From the NCBI GenBank assembly GCA_028721415.1, contig JAQYIU010000105.1, forward strand, positions 1 through 38,969: a stretch of DNA of 38,969 nucleotides, written 5' to 3'. A program made the position numbers and the translations under genes. Below the pieces are notes generated by a model, which saw only the letters and a list, made by a program, of their open reading frames with translations, was not told the DNA's origin and did not search any database. This DNA is from Lachnospiraceae bacterium. GTDB lineage: Bacteria; Bacillota; Clostridia; Lachnospirales; Lachnospiraceae. Shown in pieces: positions 1-6,718 of the stretch. Position 1 is the stretch's first letter. Each line of letters begins with the position of its first letter.

Positions 1-1
1 A

Positions 2-82
2 AAAGTCATTATGTTAGAAGGCTATACCAAAAGAGAAGCCATTGAGCTGCTGAAGCTTATGGCCCTGCAAGGAAGAAAATAA
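2..82 (+). CDS. C-terminal end of an unknown protein (partial)
   Basis: An open frame enters from the left edge and ends at TAA 80-82. It gives 26 residues ending ELLKLMALQGRK, a charged, helical-looking tail. The start lies outside the window, so no family can be assigned. It is on the same strand as the small phage-like genes that follow and is followed by a hairpin, so it probably belongs to the same mobile segment. The frame could be accidental given its length, but the stop followed directly by a stem-loop favours a real gene end. Confidence 0.5.
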   Translation, partial: KVIMLEGYTKREAIELLKLMALQGRK

Positions 83-86
83 AAAA

Positions 87-114
87 CCCCGTAAGTGTAC
101 CACCACTTACAGGG
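87..114 (+). terminator. Stem-loop after the partial gene
   Basis: The arms CCC-GTAAGTG and CACTTAC-AGGG pair around the loop TACCAC just after the stop codon. An A-run precedes it but no T-run follows, so it is either a weak or bidirectional terminator or a 3' RNA-stabilising hairpin. Confidence 0.4.
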
Positions 115-122
115 CTGTATAT

Positions 123-150
123 CTAATATCACGGGGGCGGTGAATATTAG
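123..150 (+). other. Hairpin in the leader of the first small gene
   Basis: CTAATAT (123-129) pairs with ATATTAG (144-150), extended by CAC/GTG with one bulged A. The apical loop is G-rich. It lies 54 bases before the likely start at 204, so it is a leader structure. Its function is unknown. Confidence 0.4.
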
Positions 151-203
151 AAAGAATACATATGTATTGTAGCACAGAAGCCCGGCAGAAAGGAAGGACT
201 TTT

Positions 204-404
204 ATGAATGAAGAGATAAAAAAGCTTAGCAGTGATTTATTGGACGTGCTTAGAGAATATAACCCGGAGGAATTATGTGCGATTTGGCAGGAATGGGAGA
301 AAGAATTGGATCATGAAAAGTTTACTCCAAGAGTAAAGGAGTATTGTAAATCTTTGGTTGATGCTGTTCTTATTGAAAAACTGGAAGAAGCGGCGATAAT
401 CTGA
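204..404 (+). CDS. Small hypothetical acidic protein, phage/ICE-type
   Basis: This is a 66-residue protein rich in Glu and Lys with predicted amphipathic helices (MNEEIKKLSSDLLDVL at the start). I chose the ATG at 204 because AGGAAGG lies 7 bases upstream. The in-frame ATG at 162 has no ribosome binding site. There are no cysteines, membrane segments or recognisable motifs. It lies in a cluster of small genes upstream of phage scaffold and capsid genes, which suggests an accessory phage protein. I do not recognise the family and propose no function. Confidence 0.6.
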   Translation: MNEEIKKLSSDLLDVLREYNPEELCAIWQEWEKELDHEKFTPRVKEYCKSLVDAVLIEKLEEAAII

Positions 405-411
405 CACATGA

Positions 412-445
412 GCCGGGTACTGGTGCGCTAACACCAAAGCCCGGC
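412..445 (+). repeat. GC-rich nested hairpin (GCCGGGT/GCCCGGC type)
   Basis: GCCGGGT (412-418) pairs with GCCCGGC (439-445). A second stem, GGTG (422-425) with CACC (432-435), sits inside it. It directly follows the stop of the 204-404 gene. The same seven-base arms recur at 501-507 and 528-534, and a single GCCCGGC lies at 180-186. Confidence 0.55.
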
Positions 446-500
446 GGCATGATGCAGAGAACAACGAGTTGGCCGGAGAAAAAAAACAATAAACATGTGG

Positions 501-534
501 GCCCGGCAAAAATGCCGAAACATCTAAGCCGGGT
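501..534 (+). repeat. Second GCCCGGC/GCCGGGT hairpin
   Basis: GCCCGGC (501-507) pairs with GCCGGGT (528-534) over a 20-base loop. The arm order is swapped relative to the hairpin at 412-445. Both hairpins are followed by GGCAT plus an ATG-containing stretch. It lies about 40 bases before the start of the next small gene. Confidence 0.5.
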
Positions 535-571
535 GGCATATGTAAAAATATTAAGCTATGGAGGTGTTGAG

Positions 572-721
572 ATGAGTGAAGAATTAAAAGAAGAATACAG
601 AAATGAAACAATGAGACTCATTAAATTGATCGGCAGTGGAAAACGGCTGCGTAGTCTTTATGTAATCGCTTTGCAAATGGCAGAAAGAGAGGAGAAGGAA
701 AGAGATGAGTGTGAAAATTAA
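572..721 (+). CDS. Small hypothetical charged protein
   Basis: This is a 49-residue protein beginning MSEELKEEYRNETMRLI. The start at 572 has GGAGGTG six to eleven bases upstream; the longer in-frame extension to 449 runs through the hairpin region and has no ribosome binding site. The protein looks entirely helical and ends in a strongly acidic/basic tail (REEKERDECEN). Its last codons overlap the start of the next gene by 17 bases, indicating translational coupling. No family is recognised; the context suggests a phage or ICE accessory protein. Confidence 0.6.
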   Translation: MSEELKEEYRNETMRLIKLIGSGKRLRSLYVIALQMAEREEKERDECEN

Positions 722-869
722 GGTATCATATGAATGTGATTCGGAACTGAACGAAGTAGTTAAGCTTCTTTCTCCGATACTGAAAACAATAAAAAAACAG
801 CCGGCGAATGGGAAATTTAAGAGGGCGTATATTACTGTTGACCATAAAAAGAATAAGCGTTATAATTAA
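705..869 (+). CDS. 54-residue hypothetical protein overlapping its neighbour
   Basis: An ATG at 705 opens a 54-residue frame (starting MSVKIKVSYECDSELNEVV, ending KKNKRYN) that closes with TAA at 867-869. GGAGAAGGA lies just upstream, inside the end of the previous gene. The overlap is 17 bases in another frame. The protein alternates a short beta-like N-terminus (KIKVSYE), a helix (LNEVVKLLSPILKTI) and a basic C-terminus (KRAYITVDHKKNKRYN). That composition resembles small phage nucleic-acid-associated proteins, but this is inference only. Confidence 0.6.
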   Translation: MSVKIKVSYECDSELNEVVKLLSPILKTIKKQPANGKFKRAYITVDHKKNKRYN

Positions 870-924
870 TATAACAGATAGAACAAAGTACTGCACTGAG
901 TTGCCATAGTGTAAGCTTATTATG

Positions 925-975
925 AAGCGTGGGAATGTTTGATAATATTGATTATCGGATGTTTCCGCGCTTTTT
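925..975 (+). terminator. Rho-independent terminator before the scaffold gene
   Basis: AAGCG (925-929) pairs with CGCTT (968-972). The stem continues through GGGAA/TTTCC and TGATAA/TTATCG-type pairs with small mismatches and is followed by five T residues at 971-975. It separates the small-gene cluster from the structural genes. Confidence 0.7.
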
Positions 976-1038
976 CTATCTGTGTAAATTGTCATTGCAA
1001 AATATTAAGCCGACAGGCGTAAATAAGGAGAAAAGAAA

Positions 1039-1527
1039 ATGGAAGAAAAAAGCATTGAAATCAATGAAGAATTGATAAATGAAACAGATAAGCCAGAGAT
1101 AAATAACCAAAATACCGAAGTAGAGCGCTTATTTACCCAAGATGAGGTAAATGAGATTATTCGAAAAAGGTTATTTGACAGGAAAAAGGAACAGGAAAAG
1201 AATAGGCGCACTGAGGAGGAATATCAAAAGCGGGAAAATGAGCTTGTTGATCGGGAGAAGGCCGTGGCTTCCAGAGAGACGCGTTTGTCATGTATGGAAT
1301 ACCTGAAAGAAAATAATTATCCGGATGAGTTGCTAGATGTCCTAGATACTTCTGACATTGAAGGGTTTAAGGAGAATGTAGAAAAAATCTCAATAGCCTT
1401 TAATAAGTCAGTTAGGAGAATGAACCCATACCCGGAATATAACCCTGAGCCGGCATTGTCGGACAATAAAACCTCTTTTCCTAATTCGAAGCATATTCCT
1501 AAGAATTCCGAAGTGCGAAACTGGTAA
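1039..1527 (+). CDS. Phage scaffold protein (DUF4355-like)
   Basis: This 162-residue, highly charged, coiled-coil-rich protein carries the motif FTQDEVNEIIRKRL (about residues 33-46), typical of the DUF4355 phage scaffold group. A long Glu/Lys/Arg helix follows (to about residue 85), then a segment YLKENNYPDELLDVLDTSD and a proline-rich C-terminal tail. Such scaffolds guide procapsid assembly and are normally encoded just before the major capsid protein, as here. AAGGAG sits 8 bases before the start. The gene is intact, with no portal or protease gene upstream, which is unusual for a complete head module. Confidence 0.85.
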   Translation: MEEKSIEINEELINETDKPEINNQNTEVERLFTQDEVNEIIRKRLFDRKKEQEKNRRTEEEYQKRENELVDREKAVASRETRLSCMEYLKENNYPDELLDVLDTSDIEGFKENVEKISIAFNKSVRRMNPYPEYNPEPALSDNKTSFPNSKHIPKNSEVRNW

Positions 1528-1548
1528 TAACAGAAAGGTGAATAATAT

Positions 1549-2397
1549 ATGAGTATGGAATACGTAACAAAGTTTGCCCCGAAAACGGACGAACTTTTTA
1601 AGGCAGAGAGTAAAAAATCTTTGCTCACAAATACAGATTACGATTGGACTGGCGCGCATAGCGTAAAAGTGTGGAAGGTAACAACTGCATCAATGAATGA
1701 TTATGCGCGAAATGTAAATAGCGAAGATCCGGACAGCGTTGCGGGCATTTCAAGATATGGCAAGCTGTTTGATCTTAATTCCCAAACAGAAGAGATGATG
1801 TTGAAGAAAGACCGGAGTTTTATTTTTAACATTGATCGTTTAGATCAGGACGAAACAGCCGGGCAGGTCGAGGCGGAGAGCGCGCTCGCAAGGCAGCTTC
1901 GCGAGGTAGTAATTCCTGAGGTTGACAAATATGTCTATAATGTCATGGCAGCGGGAGCAGGGAAAAAAGCAAATGCTGTAGCACTAACAAAAGACAATAT
2001 TTATTCTTATGTCTTAGCAGGCAGCGAATACTTAGATGATAAGGAAGTTCCTGATACTGAGAGAGTACTAGTTGTTACACCTGCATCTTACACATTATTA
2101 AAGCAGGCAACTGAGTTTGATTCTACTGATATTGGCGCGGATCTCAAAATAAAAGGCGTTGTGTCCGTGCTGGATGGAATGCAAGTTGTTAAGATTCCGG
2201 GAAACAGATTGCCAGACAATTTTGGTTTTATGATTGCTCATCCATCTGCAACAGTTGCACCGACCAAACTTGAAGATTATGGAGTGCACAACGACACGCC
2301 ATTATCAAGCGGAACCATTGTAACCGGAAGAATTTGTTATGATGCATTTGTTCTGGACAATAAGAAGGATGGAATCTATTATCAGCCAACAGCATAA
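1549..2397 (+). CDS. Phage major capsid protein
   Basis: This 282-residue protein has the size and pattern of a tailed-phage coat protein: an N-terminal segment with FAPKTDELFKAESKKSLL, a middle region QVEAESALARQLREVVIPEVDKY, and a beta-rich C-terminus with the VSVLDGMQVVKIPGNRLP segment common in HK97-fold coats. It follows the scaffold gene by 21 bases with AAAGGTGA as ribosome binding site. It appears full length. No neck, terminase or tail genes follow; the next gene is a sigma factor. It could belong to a decayed prophage or a capsid-bearing satellite. Fold assignment is from pattern recognition and would need structure comparison. Confidence 0.85.
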   Translation: MSMEYVTKFAPKTDELFKAESKKSLLTNTDYDWTGAHSVKVWKVTTASMNDYARNVNSEDPDSVAGISRYGKLFDLNSQTEEMMLKKDRSFIFNIDRLDQDETAGQVEAESALARQLREVVIPEVDKYVYNVMAAGAGKKANAVALTKDNIYSYVLAGSEYLDDKEVPDTERVLVVTPASYTLLKQATEFDSTDIGADLKIKGVVSVLDGMQVVKIPGNRLPDNFGFMIAHPSATVAPTKLEDYGVHNDTPLSSGTIVTGRICYDAFVLDNKKDGIYYQPTA

Positions 2398-2410
2398 TAA
2401 ATAATTTTTT

Positions 2411-2440
2411 AAAGGCGTGGATTTTTTTGTCCATGCCTTT
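2411..2440 (+). terminator. Hairpin after the capsid gene
   Basis: AAAGGCGTGGA (2411-2421) pairs perfectly with TCCATGCCTTT (2430-2440) around a T-rich loop. The spacer between 2398 and 2541 also has a GGGG/CCCC hairpin (2449-2463) and a GC-rich foldable stretch to about 2496. The T-run is in front of the stem rather than behind it, so termination efficiency is uncertain. Confidence 0.6.
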
Positions 2441-2541
2441 ATATTCATGGGGCATCACTCCCCCGACGTGGGCGCGTCCGAGGTTCACGCCATCACTGTG
2501 AAAAAAAACACACGGCAATATATTTCATGGAGGAAATAAAG

Positions 2542-3411
2542 ATGAATAATGAGCAGCTTGTGGCTTTAATCCAGGATGGAATTGATACCGCCGACAATAT
2601 GTTAAAGCTTTGGAAACAAAATCAGGGGATGATCCGGAAACTGGCGAATAAATATAGCACATATGCAGAGCTGGAAGACCTGCAGCAGGAGGGATATATT
2701 GGATTATGCAACGCTATTGATGGATATAACCCGGATGAGGGGCCGTTCATAAACTATGCAATCTTATGGATTCGCCAGGCTATGCGCCGGCATATTGAAA
2801 ATAGCGGTTCCTGTATCCGGATCCCTGTACATATGCGCCAGCGCATACAGGAATATAGAAAAGCACAGCAATTATTCCTCCAGGAATATGGCAGGGAAGC
2901 CACAGACATGGAAATGAGGCGGTTTCTGGGATTGTCCAGAAAAGAATATGAATCATTGAAAAATGGCCTTAGAATGGCTAATGTGATTAGCCTGGATGCT
3001 CCTCTGGCAAGTGATGAGGACGGAGAAAGCAGCATGATGGATATAATACCGGCAAACTGCAGCTTAGAGGATGCTATCATTGATAAGGTTCAAAATGAGG
3101 AACTCGGGGCGGTATTATGGCCAATGGTTGATTCTCTTCCCGCTGATCAGGCTGGACTTATCCGAAAACAATACATTGATAATATGACACTTAATTGCGC
3201 CGCTGCCAGTGTTGGGTTAACACCTGGCAGGGCAAGGACTGTGACGTATAAGGCACTGCGTTTCCTCCGGCATCCTAAGAACATGAAGCAGCTCCGGCCA
3301 TTCCTTCCAGAAAGAATTGAAGTAATAGCATACCGTGGAAGCTCCCAGGCTTTCCGGAATACTTGGACAAGCTCCACAGAGAAGGCGGCAATGGAGTTAT
3401 TGGAGAGATAA
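2542..3411 (+). CDS. Mobile-element sigma-70 family sigma factor
   Basis: This 289-residue sigma factor starts at 2542, with GGAGG at 2529-2533 as ribosome binding site. An upstream in-frame ATG at 2527 overlaps that site and is unlikely. Region 2 is visible as LEDLQQEGYIGLCNAIDGYN followed by FINYAILWIRQAMRRHI. A region-3-like helical part includes VHMRQRIQEYRKAQQ. Region 4 is weak but present around LNCAAASVGLTPGRARTVTYKALR. There is no long region 1.1. Factors of this type accompany phages and conjugative elements in Lachnospiraceae and may redirect RNA polymerase to element promoters. Targets here are unknown. Confidence 0.85.
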   Translation: MNNEQLVALIQDGIDTADNMLKLWKQNQGMIRKLANKYSTYAELEDLQQEGYIGLCNAIDGYNPDEGPFINYAILWIRQAMRRHIENSGSCIRIPVHMRQRIQEYRKAQQLFLQEYGREATDMEMRRFLGLSRKEYESLKNGLRMANVISLDAPLASDEDGESSMMDIIPANCSLEDAIIDKVQNEELGAVLWPMVDSLPADQAGLIRKQYIDNMTLNCAAASVGLTPGRARTVTYKALRFLRHPKNMKQLRPFLPERIEVIAYRGSSQAFRNTWTSSTEKAAMELLER

Positions 3412-3418
3412 AGAGGAC

Positions 3419-3448
3419 TTGACAAGGTACTGTGTATTGTGGTATAAA
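3419..3448 (+). promoter_or_regulatory. Strong sigma-A-type promoter
   Basis: TTGACA (3419-3424) and TATAAA (3443-3448) are 18 bases apart. The downstream repeats GATACT and GATACT (3451-3456, 3462-3467) and the GTACTGTGTATTGT spacer resemble PadR-type operator regions, but no regulator gene follows. The only gene downstream is the acyltransferase at 3688, about 230 bases away. Confidence 0.55.
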
Positions 3449-3606
3449 GTGATACTGAAATGATACTAAAAAGAAAAGCATACATAAATATATGTGAAAA
3501 AATAGGCGAAAAAGATATAAATATGATTTAAGAGCGGAGTGAAAACAGGGGATAAAATGCAATCGTAACTCCTGTTATCCGCAGTCAATTACATAAGAAG
3601 AGAGAA

Positions 3607-3648
3607 AGGCAGAGTTGTTTTAGAAGATTTTTCTAAATGCTTCTGCCT
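3607..3648 (+). other. Two-part hairpin ahead of the acyltransferase gene
   Basis: AGGCAGA (3607-3613) pairs with TCTGCCT (3642-3648), and TTTAGAA (3619-3625) pairs with TTCTAAA (3631-3637) around a five-base loop. No T-run follows. It ends 28 bases before the ribosome binding site of the next gene, so it may be a leader control element or the boundary of the mobile segment. Between the promoter at 3419 and this hairpin I see no gene. Confidence 0.45.
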
Positions 3649-3687
3649 GTAATTATGTGTAGAGATAGACTAAATGGAGGCAGAGTC

Positions 3688-4716
3688 ATGAATCAGAATC
3701 GACGAGTGTGTATCTGGGATAATTTAAAATGCATTTTGATTTTTTCTGTAGTGGTTGGGCATTTTACCAATCAATTTGCAGAACAATCGGATTGGATGAG
3801 AAGTATCTCTATTTTTATTTATTCATTTCATATGCCATTGTTTATTTTTCTGTCTGGATTATTACAGAAAAAATGGGATGAGGATCATCCGTTTCAGTGG
3901 AGCAAACCGATATATTATATGATTCTGGGATATTTATTAAAGATCATGATTTACGGCATTAAAGTCTTTTTTGGACAGAATGCAGAGTTTTCTTTCTTTT
4001 CGGATACGGGAATCCCGTGGTATATGTTTGCCATGGCGGCATATATGACGATGATGTATCTGACCAGAAAGTGGAATGCAAAGGTATGGTTTCCTCTTAC
4101 GATAGTAATTGCGTGTCTGGCAGGATATGTGGAAGAAATAGGAAGTTTCTTGTATTTGTCAAGAATTATTGTGTTCTTTCCGTTTTATTTTGCCGGTTAT
4201 CTTTTGAAACCGGAAACAGTACAGAATATCTCACAACATAAATGGATGAGATGGTTGTCTGTTGCTGTGCTGGCTCTTTGCCTGTATATCAGTTTCTTCC
4301 ATCTTAATGATGTTTATTCTTATATTCGGTTATTTACAGCAAGAAATGCATATGCTTTGATTAATGTGGAAGGGTGCAATTGGGTGCATCGATTTGTGTG
4401 GTACGGTGTATCGGCATTGATTGGAATGTCGGTCATCAGTTTGACACCAAACAGAGAATTGTCCTTTGCAGGAGTAATTGGTCAGAGAACCTTGCAGATT
4501 TATTTCTGGCATAGATTGGTATTATACGTTTTGATGTATTCCGGATTTGCGGATTCTTTAAAGATTACTTTTGCCGGAATGTGGATTCCGGTATATCTGT
4601 TTCTTGCTGTTGCGATTACGCTGGCATTATCGCTGGATTTGTTTGGAAAGCCATTGCGAAGACTGCAGAAATGTGAGCAATGGGTGTGCAGAAGGCTTGT
4701 TGCTTATGGCAGATAA
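3688..4716 (+). CDS. Membrane acyltransferase (Acyltransferase 3 / fucose 4-O-acetylase-like)
   Basis: This 342-residue protein has roughly ten hydrophobic segments. The first helix carries DNLKCILIFSVVVGHF, with the conserved His typical of Acyltransferase-3 enzymes. It is followed by YSFHMPLFIFLSGLL, the pattern of the NolL/COG3594 sugar O-acetylase group. These proteins transfer acetyl groups across the membrane to surface glycans, so modification of cell-wall or capsular sugar is the likely role. The start at 3688 follows GGAGG at 3676-3680. The gene is monocistronic and convergent with the barstar gene. The acceptor substrate cannot be predicted. Confidence 0.8.
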   Translation: MNQNRRVCIWDNLKCILIFSVVVGHFTNQFAEQSDWMRSISIFIYSFHMPLFIFLSGLLQKKWDEDHPFQWSKPIYYMILGYLLKIMIYGIKVFFGQNAEFSFFSDTGIPWYMFAMAAYMTMMYLTRKWNAKVWFPLTIVIACLAGYVEEIGSFLYLSRIIVFFPFYFAGYLLKPETVQNISQHKWMRWLSVAVLALCLYISFFHLNDVYSYIRLFTARNAYALINVEGCNWVHRFVWYGVSALIGMSVISLTPNRELSFAGVIGQRTLQIYFWHRLVLYVLMYSGFADSLKITFAGMWIPVYLFLAVAITLALSLDLFGKPLRRLQKCEQWVCRRLVAYGR

Positions 4717-4733
4717 AAAATATCTGTGTTTCC

Positions 4734-4753
4734 TCTGATATGCAATTATCAGA
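4734..4753. terminator. Short symmetric hairpin between convergent genes
   Basis: TCTGATA (4734-4740) pairs with TATCAGA (4747-4753) around TGCAAT. It overlaps the stop codon of the minus-strand barstar gene and follows the acyltransferase stop by 17 bases. It lacks a T-run, so its terminator strength is doubtful. Confidence 0.35.
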
Positions 4754-5003
4754 TGTTGATTGAGATATTGTTATTGCGGAACACCTGAAGAAATCGGTGA
4801 TAGAAGGATGCCCCAAGAGTGCGTTCCAGTGTTGGGGCATCCGTGATTGACAAAGTCATCGGTTCGCCGATTTCTGACAGTATATCAGAAAGGGCATCCA
4901 GATTATATCCAAAATAACCTGGAAAATGTAAAAAAGAATCTAATTGTGCATATAAATCATCTGGTGTATTGATTTGTATAGAATCTAAAATAATGGTTAT
5001 CAT
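4749..5003 (-). CDS. Barstar family ribonuclease inhibitor
   Basis: This 84-residue cytoplasmic protein has the barstar pattern: a short beta strand (ITIILDSIQI), a helix with DDLYAQLDSFLHFPGYFGYNLDALSDIL, then a second half ending in FRNNNISINI. In barstar the Asp/Tyr-containing helix plugs the barnase active site; the YNLDALSD segment here corresponds to it. The gene starts with ATG overlapping the TGA of the upstream barnase gene (ATGA), giving tight translational coupling of toxin and inhibitor. The length matches the barstar family. It protects the producer from its own nuclease before export. Confidence 0.9.
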   Translation of the reverse strand: MITIILDSIQINTPDDLYAQLDSFLHFPGYFGYNLDALSDILSEIGEPMTLSITDAPTLERTLGASFYHRFLQVFRNNNISINI

Positions 5004-5524
5004 TCGCTGTCATCTCCGTAAAGTAATGTAAATGTTTCGTAATGGTCTTCTGTGTAGTATATTTGTCCATCGTCAGAATAAACAATTCTTTTTGCACCTC
5101 TTGAAGTGGCTCCGAGAGTATCAATATCACATTCGTAATATGTTCGGCCGGAAACTTCTGGCAAAGTACCCTCGTAGTTGCCAAAATAATCACCCCCAAT
5201 ACATTTTCCGGGAGCGTAAGGTTCCAGAGAACCGCCGGACCAGCCTGATTCCCTGGCTTCTTTTTTTGTGATGAAATTATCCGGGAGGGTATTGTATTCA
5301 ATTAGATAATTTGTGACATCCTCTTTCGTAGTATAAGAACCGTTCTCGTCCAGATAAGGGGATTCTTCAATAGAATCATCGGTTGACTGAGAGATATGGA
5401 GACTGTTTTGCGTAGAAGAGGTGAAATCTTCTGTATAATTCATTCCTTCGCAGCCGGTCATTGGAAGAAGACATATTGAGATAATAAGAAAATAATAGAA
5501 TAATTTTTGTATTGCTTTTTTCAT
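5000..5524 (-). CDS. Barnase-type guanyl-specific ribonuclease with lipoprotein signal
   Basis: This 174-residue precursor has its C-terminal part (about residues 66-170) matching barnase segment by segment: LPDNFITKKEA, APGKCIGGDYF, EGTLPEVSGRTYYECDI, KRIVYSDD and TEDHYETF. By alignment the catalytic set of barnase is intact: K87 (barnase Lys27), E131 (Glu73), R142 (Arg83), R146 (Arg87) and H161 (His102). The N-terminus is a signal sequence ending LLPMTGC, a lipobox-like site with Cys25. A Ser/Thr/Glu-rich linker of about 40 residues then tethers the enzyme. That suggests a surface-anchored RNase rather than the freely secreted Bacillus form. AAGGAG precedes the start, and barstar follows with a 4-base overlap. 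Confidence 0.92.
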   Translation of the reverse strand: MKKAIQKLFYYFLIISICLLPMTGCEGMNYTEDFTSSTQNSLHISQSTDDSIEESPYLDENGSYTTKEDVTNYLIEYNTLPDNFITKKEARESGWSGGSLEPYAPGKCIGGDYFGNYEGTLPEVSGRTYYECDIDTLGATSRGAKRIVYSDDGQIYYTEDHYETFTLLYGDDSE

Positions 5525-5565
5525 AGAAACTCCTTCTTTTGAAATGTGTCCAACAAGATGGGTTC

Positions 5566-5594
5566 AGTATAGCAGAGTGGGAGAAAGCAGTCAA
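5566..5594 (-). promoter_or_regulatory. Promoter of the barnase-barstar operon
   Basis: On the minus strand TTGACT (5589-5594) and TATACT (5566-5571) are 17 bases apart. The start codon of the barnase gene lies about 40 bases downstream. Confidence 0.75.
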
Positions 5595-5600
5595 CGAAAG

Positions 5601-5661
5601 AAACTGCAGTTTGCCTGATATTAAAATAATTTATTATTGTCAGGAAAACTGCAGTTTTTTT
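5601..5661. terminator. Bidirectional terminator with paired CTGCAG palindromes
   Basis: AAACTGCAGTTT (5601-5612) and AAAACTGCAGTTTT (from 5645) form the outer stem, with CCTGATA (5614-5620) pairing with TGTCAGG as inner stem. On the plus strand seven T residues follow. On the minus strand, which reads out of the DUF378 gene, a T-rich TTTCTTTC follows. It separates the DUF378 gene from the barnase promoter. Confidence 0.7.
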
Positions 5662-5686
5662 GAAGAAATGATAAGAAAATTGAAAA

Positions 5687-5890
5687 TTAATCCATGGTTT
5701 GCCGGATTCGACCATACATGGTAAGGAGGTAGATGCCGGAGATGCCGACAAGAACATAAATGATTCGGGTAAACCAGGTGTTGGTTCCGAAACAGAATGC
5801 CACCAGATTGAATTGAAAAAGTCCGATTAACCCCCATACAATAGCTCCGATAATCGTAAGTGTCAGAGCAATATAATCAATCCATTTCAT
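5687..5890 (-). CDS. DUF378 family small membrane protein
   Basis: This 67-residue protein has two hydrophobic helices: IDYIALTLTIIGAIVWGLIG and, after a short loop (FQFNLVAFCFGTNTWFTR), IIYVLVGISGIYLLTMYG. The pattern and length match DUF378 (YuzA-like) proteins, whose function is unknown. AAAGGAG lies just upstream of the ATG at 5888-5890. A longer in-frame extension exists upstream but begins without a ribosome binding site. The gene is monocistronic, read toward the terminator at 5601-5661. Confidence 0.8.
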   Translation of the reverse strand: MKWIDYIALTLTIIGAIVWGLIGLFQFNLVAFCFGTNTWFTRIIYVLVGISGIYLLTMYGRIRQTMD

Positions 5891-6012
5891 AGAAATTCTC
5901 CTTTCGCTTTTATGATAACAGTATATCCGTTTTTGGAAAAAATATGAGTTCTTACATATTATTTTTTTATTTGCAGATAATAATGAAACAATTATTGAGA
6001 GGAGAATCCAAA

Positions 6013-6576
6013 ATGAAGCGATGTACAAAAACAAAATATTTAATTGGAGTAATAATGTTGATTGCATTGTTGTTCTGCGGCTGTGGAATGAATGGAAAGG
6101 GGCAAAACAATGCTCAAAATGAGAATGACAAAGTGGATCTGTATTCTCCGGGTGAATTTGGAGATACAACGGGAGAGGGCATTACTACGGAGAAATATAA
6201 TACAAATTCAGAAGAAAATGAGGGAAATAATCTTGTGAGTGATGTAGTAAAGGGGACGGAAGAGGCGGTAGATGATATTGCGGATGGCGTTGGAGATGCG
6301 ATTGATAATCTGGGGGGTGGTTCTTTTGATAGTTACGACGAAGCAAAAAAATATCTTCTTGAAAAATTGCAGAAGGATAATGCGGGAGCAATCTATGAAA
6401 TAAGAGAGGAAAATAAAGATCTTACAGCATATAATCATAACGATTCCGGAGCAGAAGGATATCGGTTTTCTGTATATGAAACAGATAATAATGAAAAAAT
6501 CGGGATATATTATGTAGATAAAGATACCGGAAAAATATACAGATATATGGGAAAAAATTCTATTGAGGCATATTGA
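6013..6576 (+). CDS. Unknown lipoprotein
   Basis: This 187-residue protein begins with a basic N-terminus and hydrophobic core ending LLFCGCG, consistent with lipidation at Cys24. A low-complexity acidic region rich in Asn, Glu and Gly follows (residues about 27-105). It contains repeated DDIADGVGDAIDNL-like segments. A folded C-terminal part (about 107-187) is rich in Tyr with YRFSVYETDNNEKIGIYY. The start at 6013 follows GAGAGGAG; the longer frame to 5944 lacks a signal-like start. I do not recognise the C-terminal domain. Its position beside small membrane proteins suggests a surface or stress role, but this is a guess. Confidence 0.75.
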   Translation: MKRCTKTKYLIGVIMLIALLFCGCGMNGKGQNNAQNENDKVDLYSPGEFGDTTGEGITTEKYNTNSEENEGNNLVSDVVKGTEEAVDDIADGVGDAIDNLGGGSFDSYDEAKKYLLEKLQKDNAGAIYEIREENKDLTAYNHNDSGAEGYRFSVYETDNNEKIGIYYVDKDTGKIYRYMGKNSIEAY

Positions 6577-6587
6577 TGTGCGAAATG

Positions 6588-6626
6588 ACCAGGCAGAACA
6601 TAGCTTTTTGTTTTGCCTGGTTATTT
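6588..6626 (+). terminator. Terminator after the lipoprotein gene
   Basis: ACCAGGCA (6588-6595) pairs with TGCCTGGT (6614-6621), with inner AACA/TGTT pairs. TTATTTAT follows. Confidence 0.75.
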
Positions 6627-6718
6627 ATCTACAAAGAAAATAAATGGGAAAAAATGTAATTTAATACTGGTAAAAACAGTAAAATATGTTATAATAATAC
6701 AAAAAAGGAGGCGGGTGT

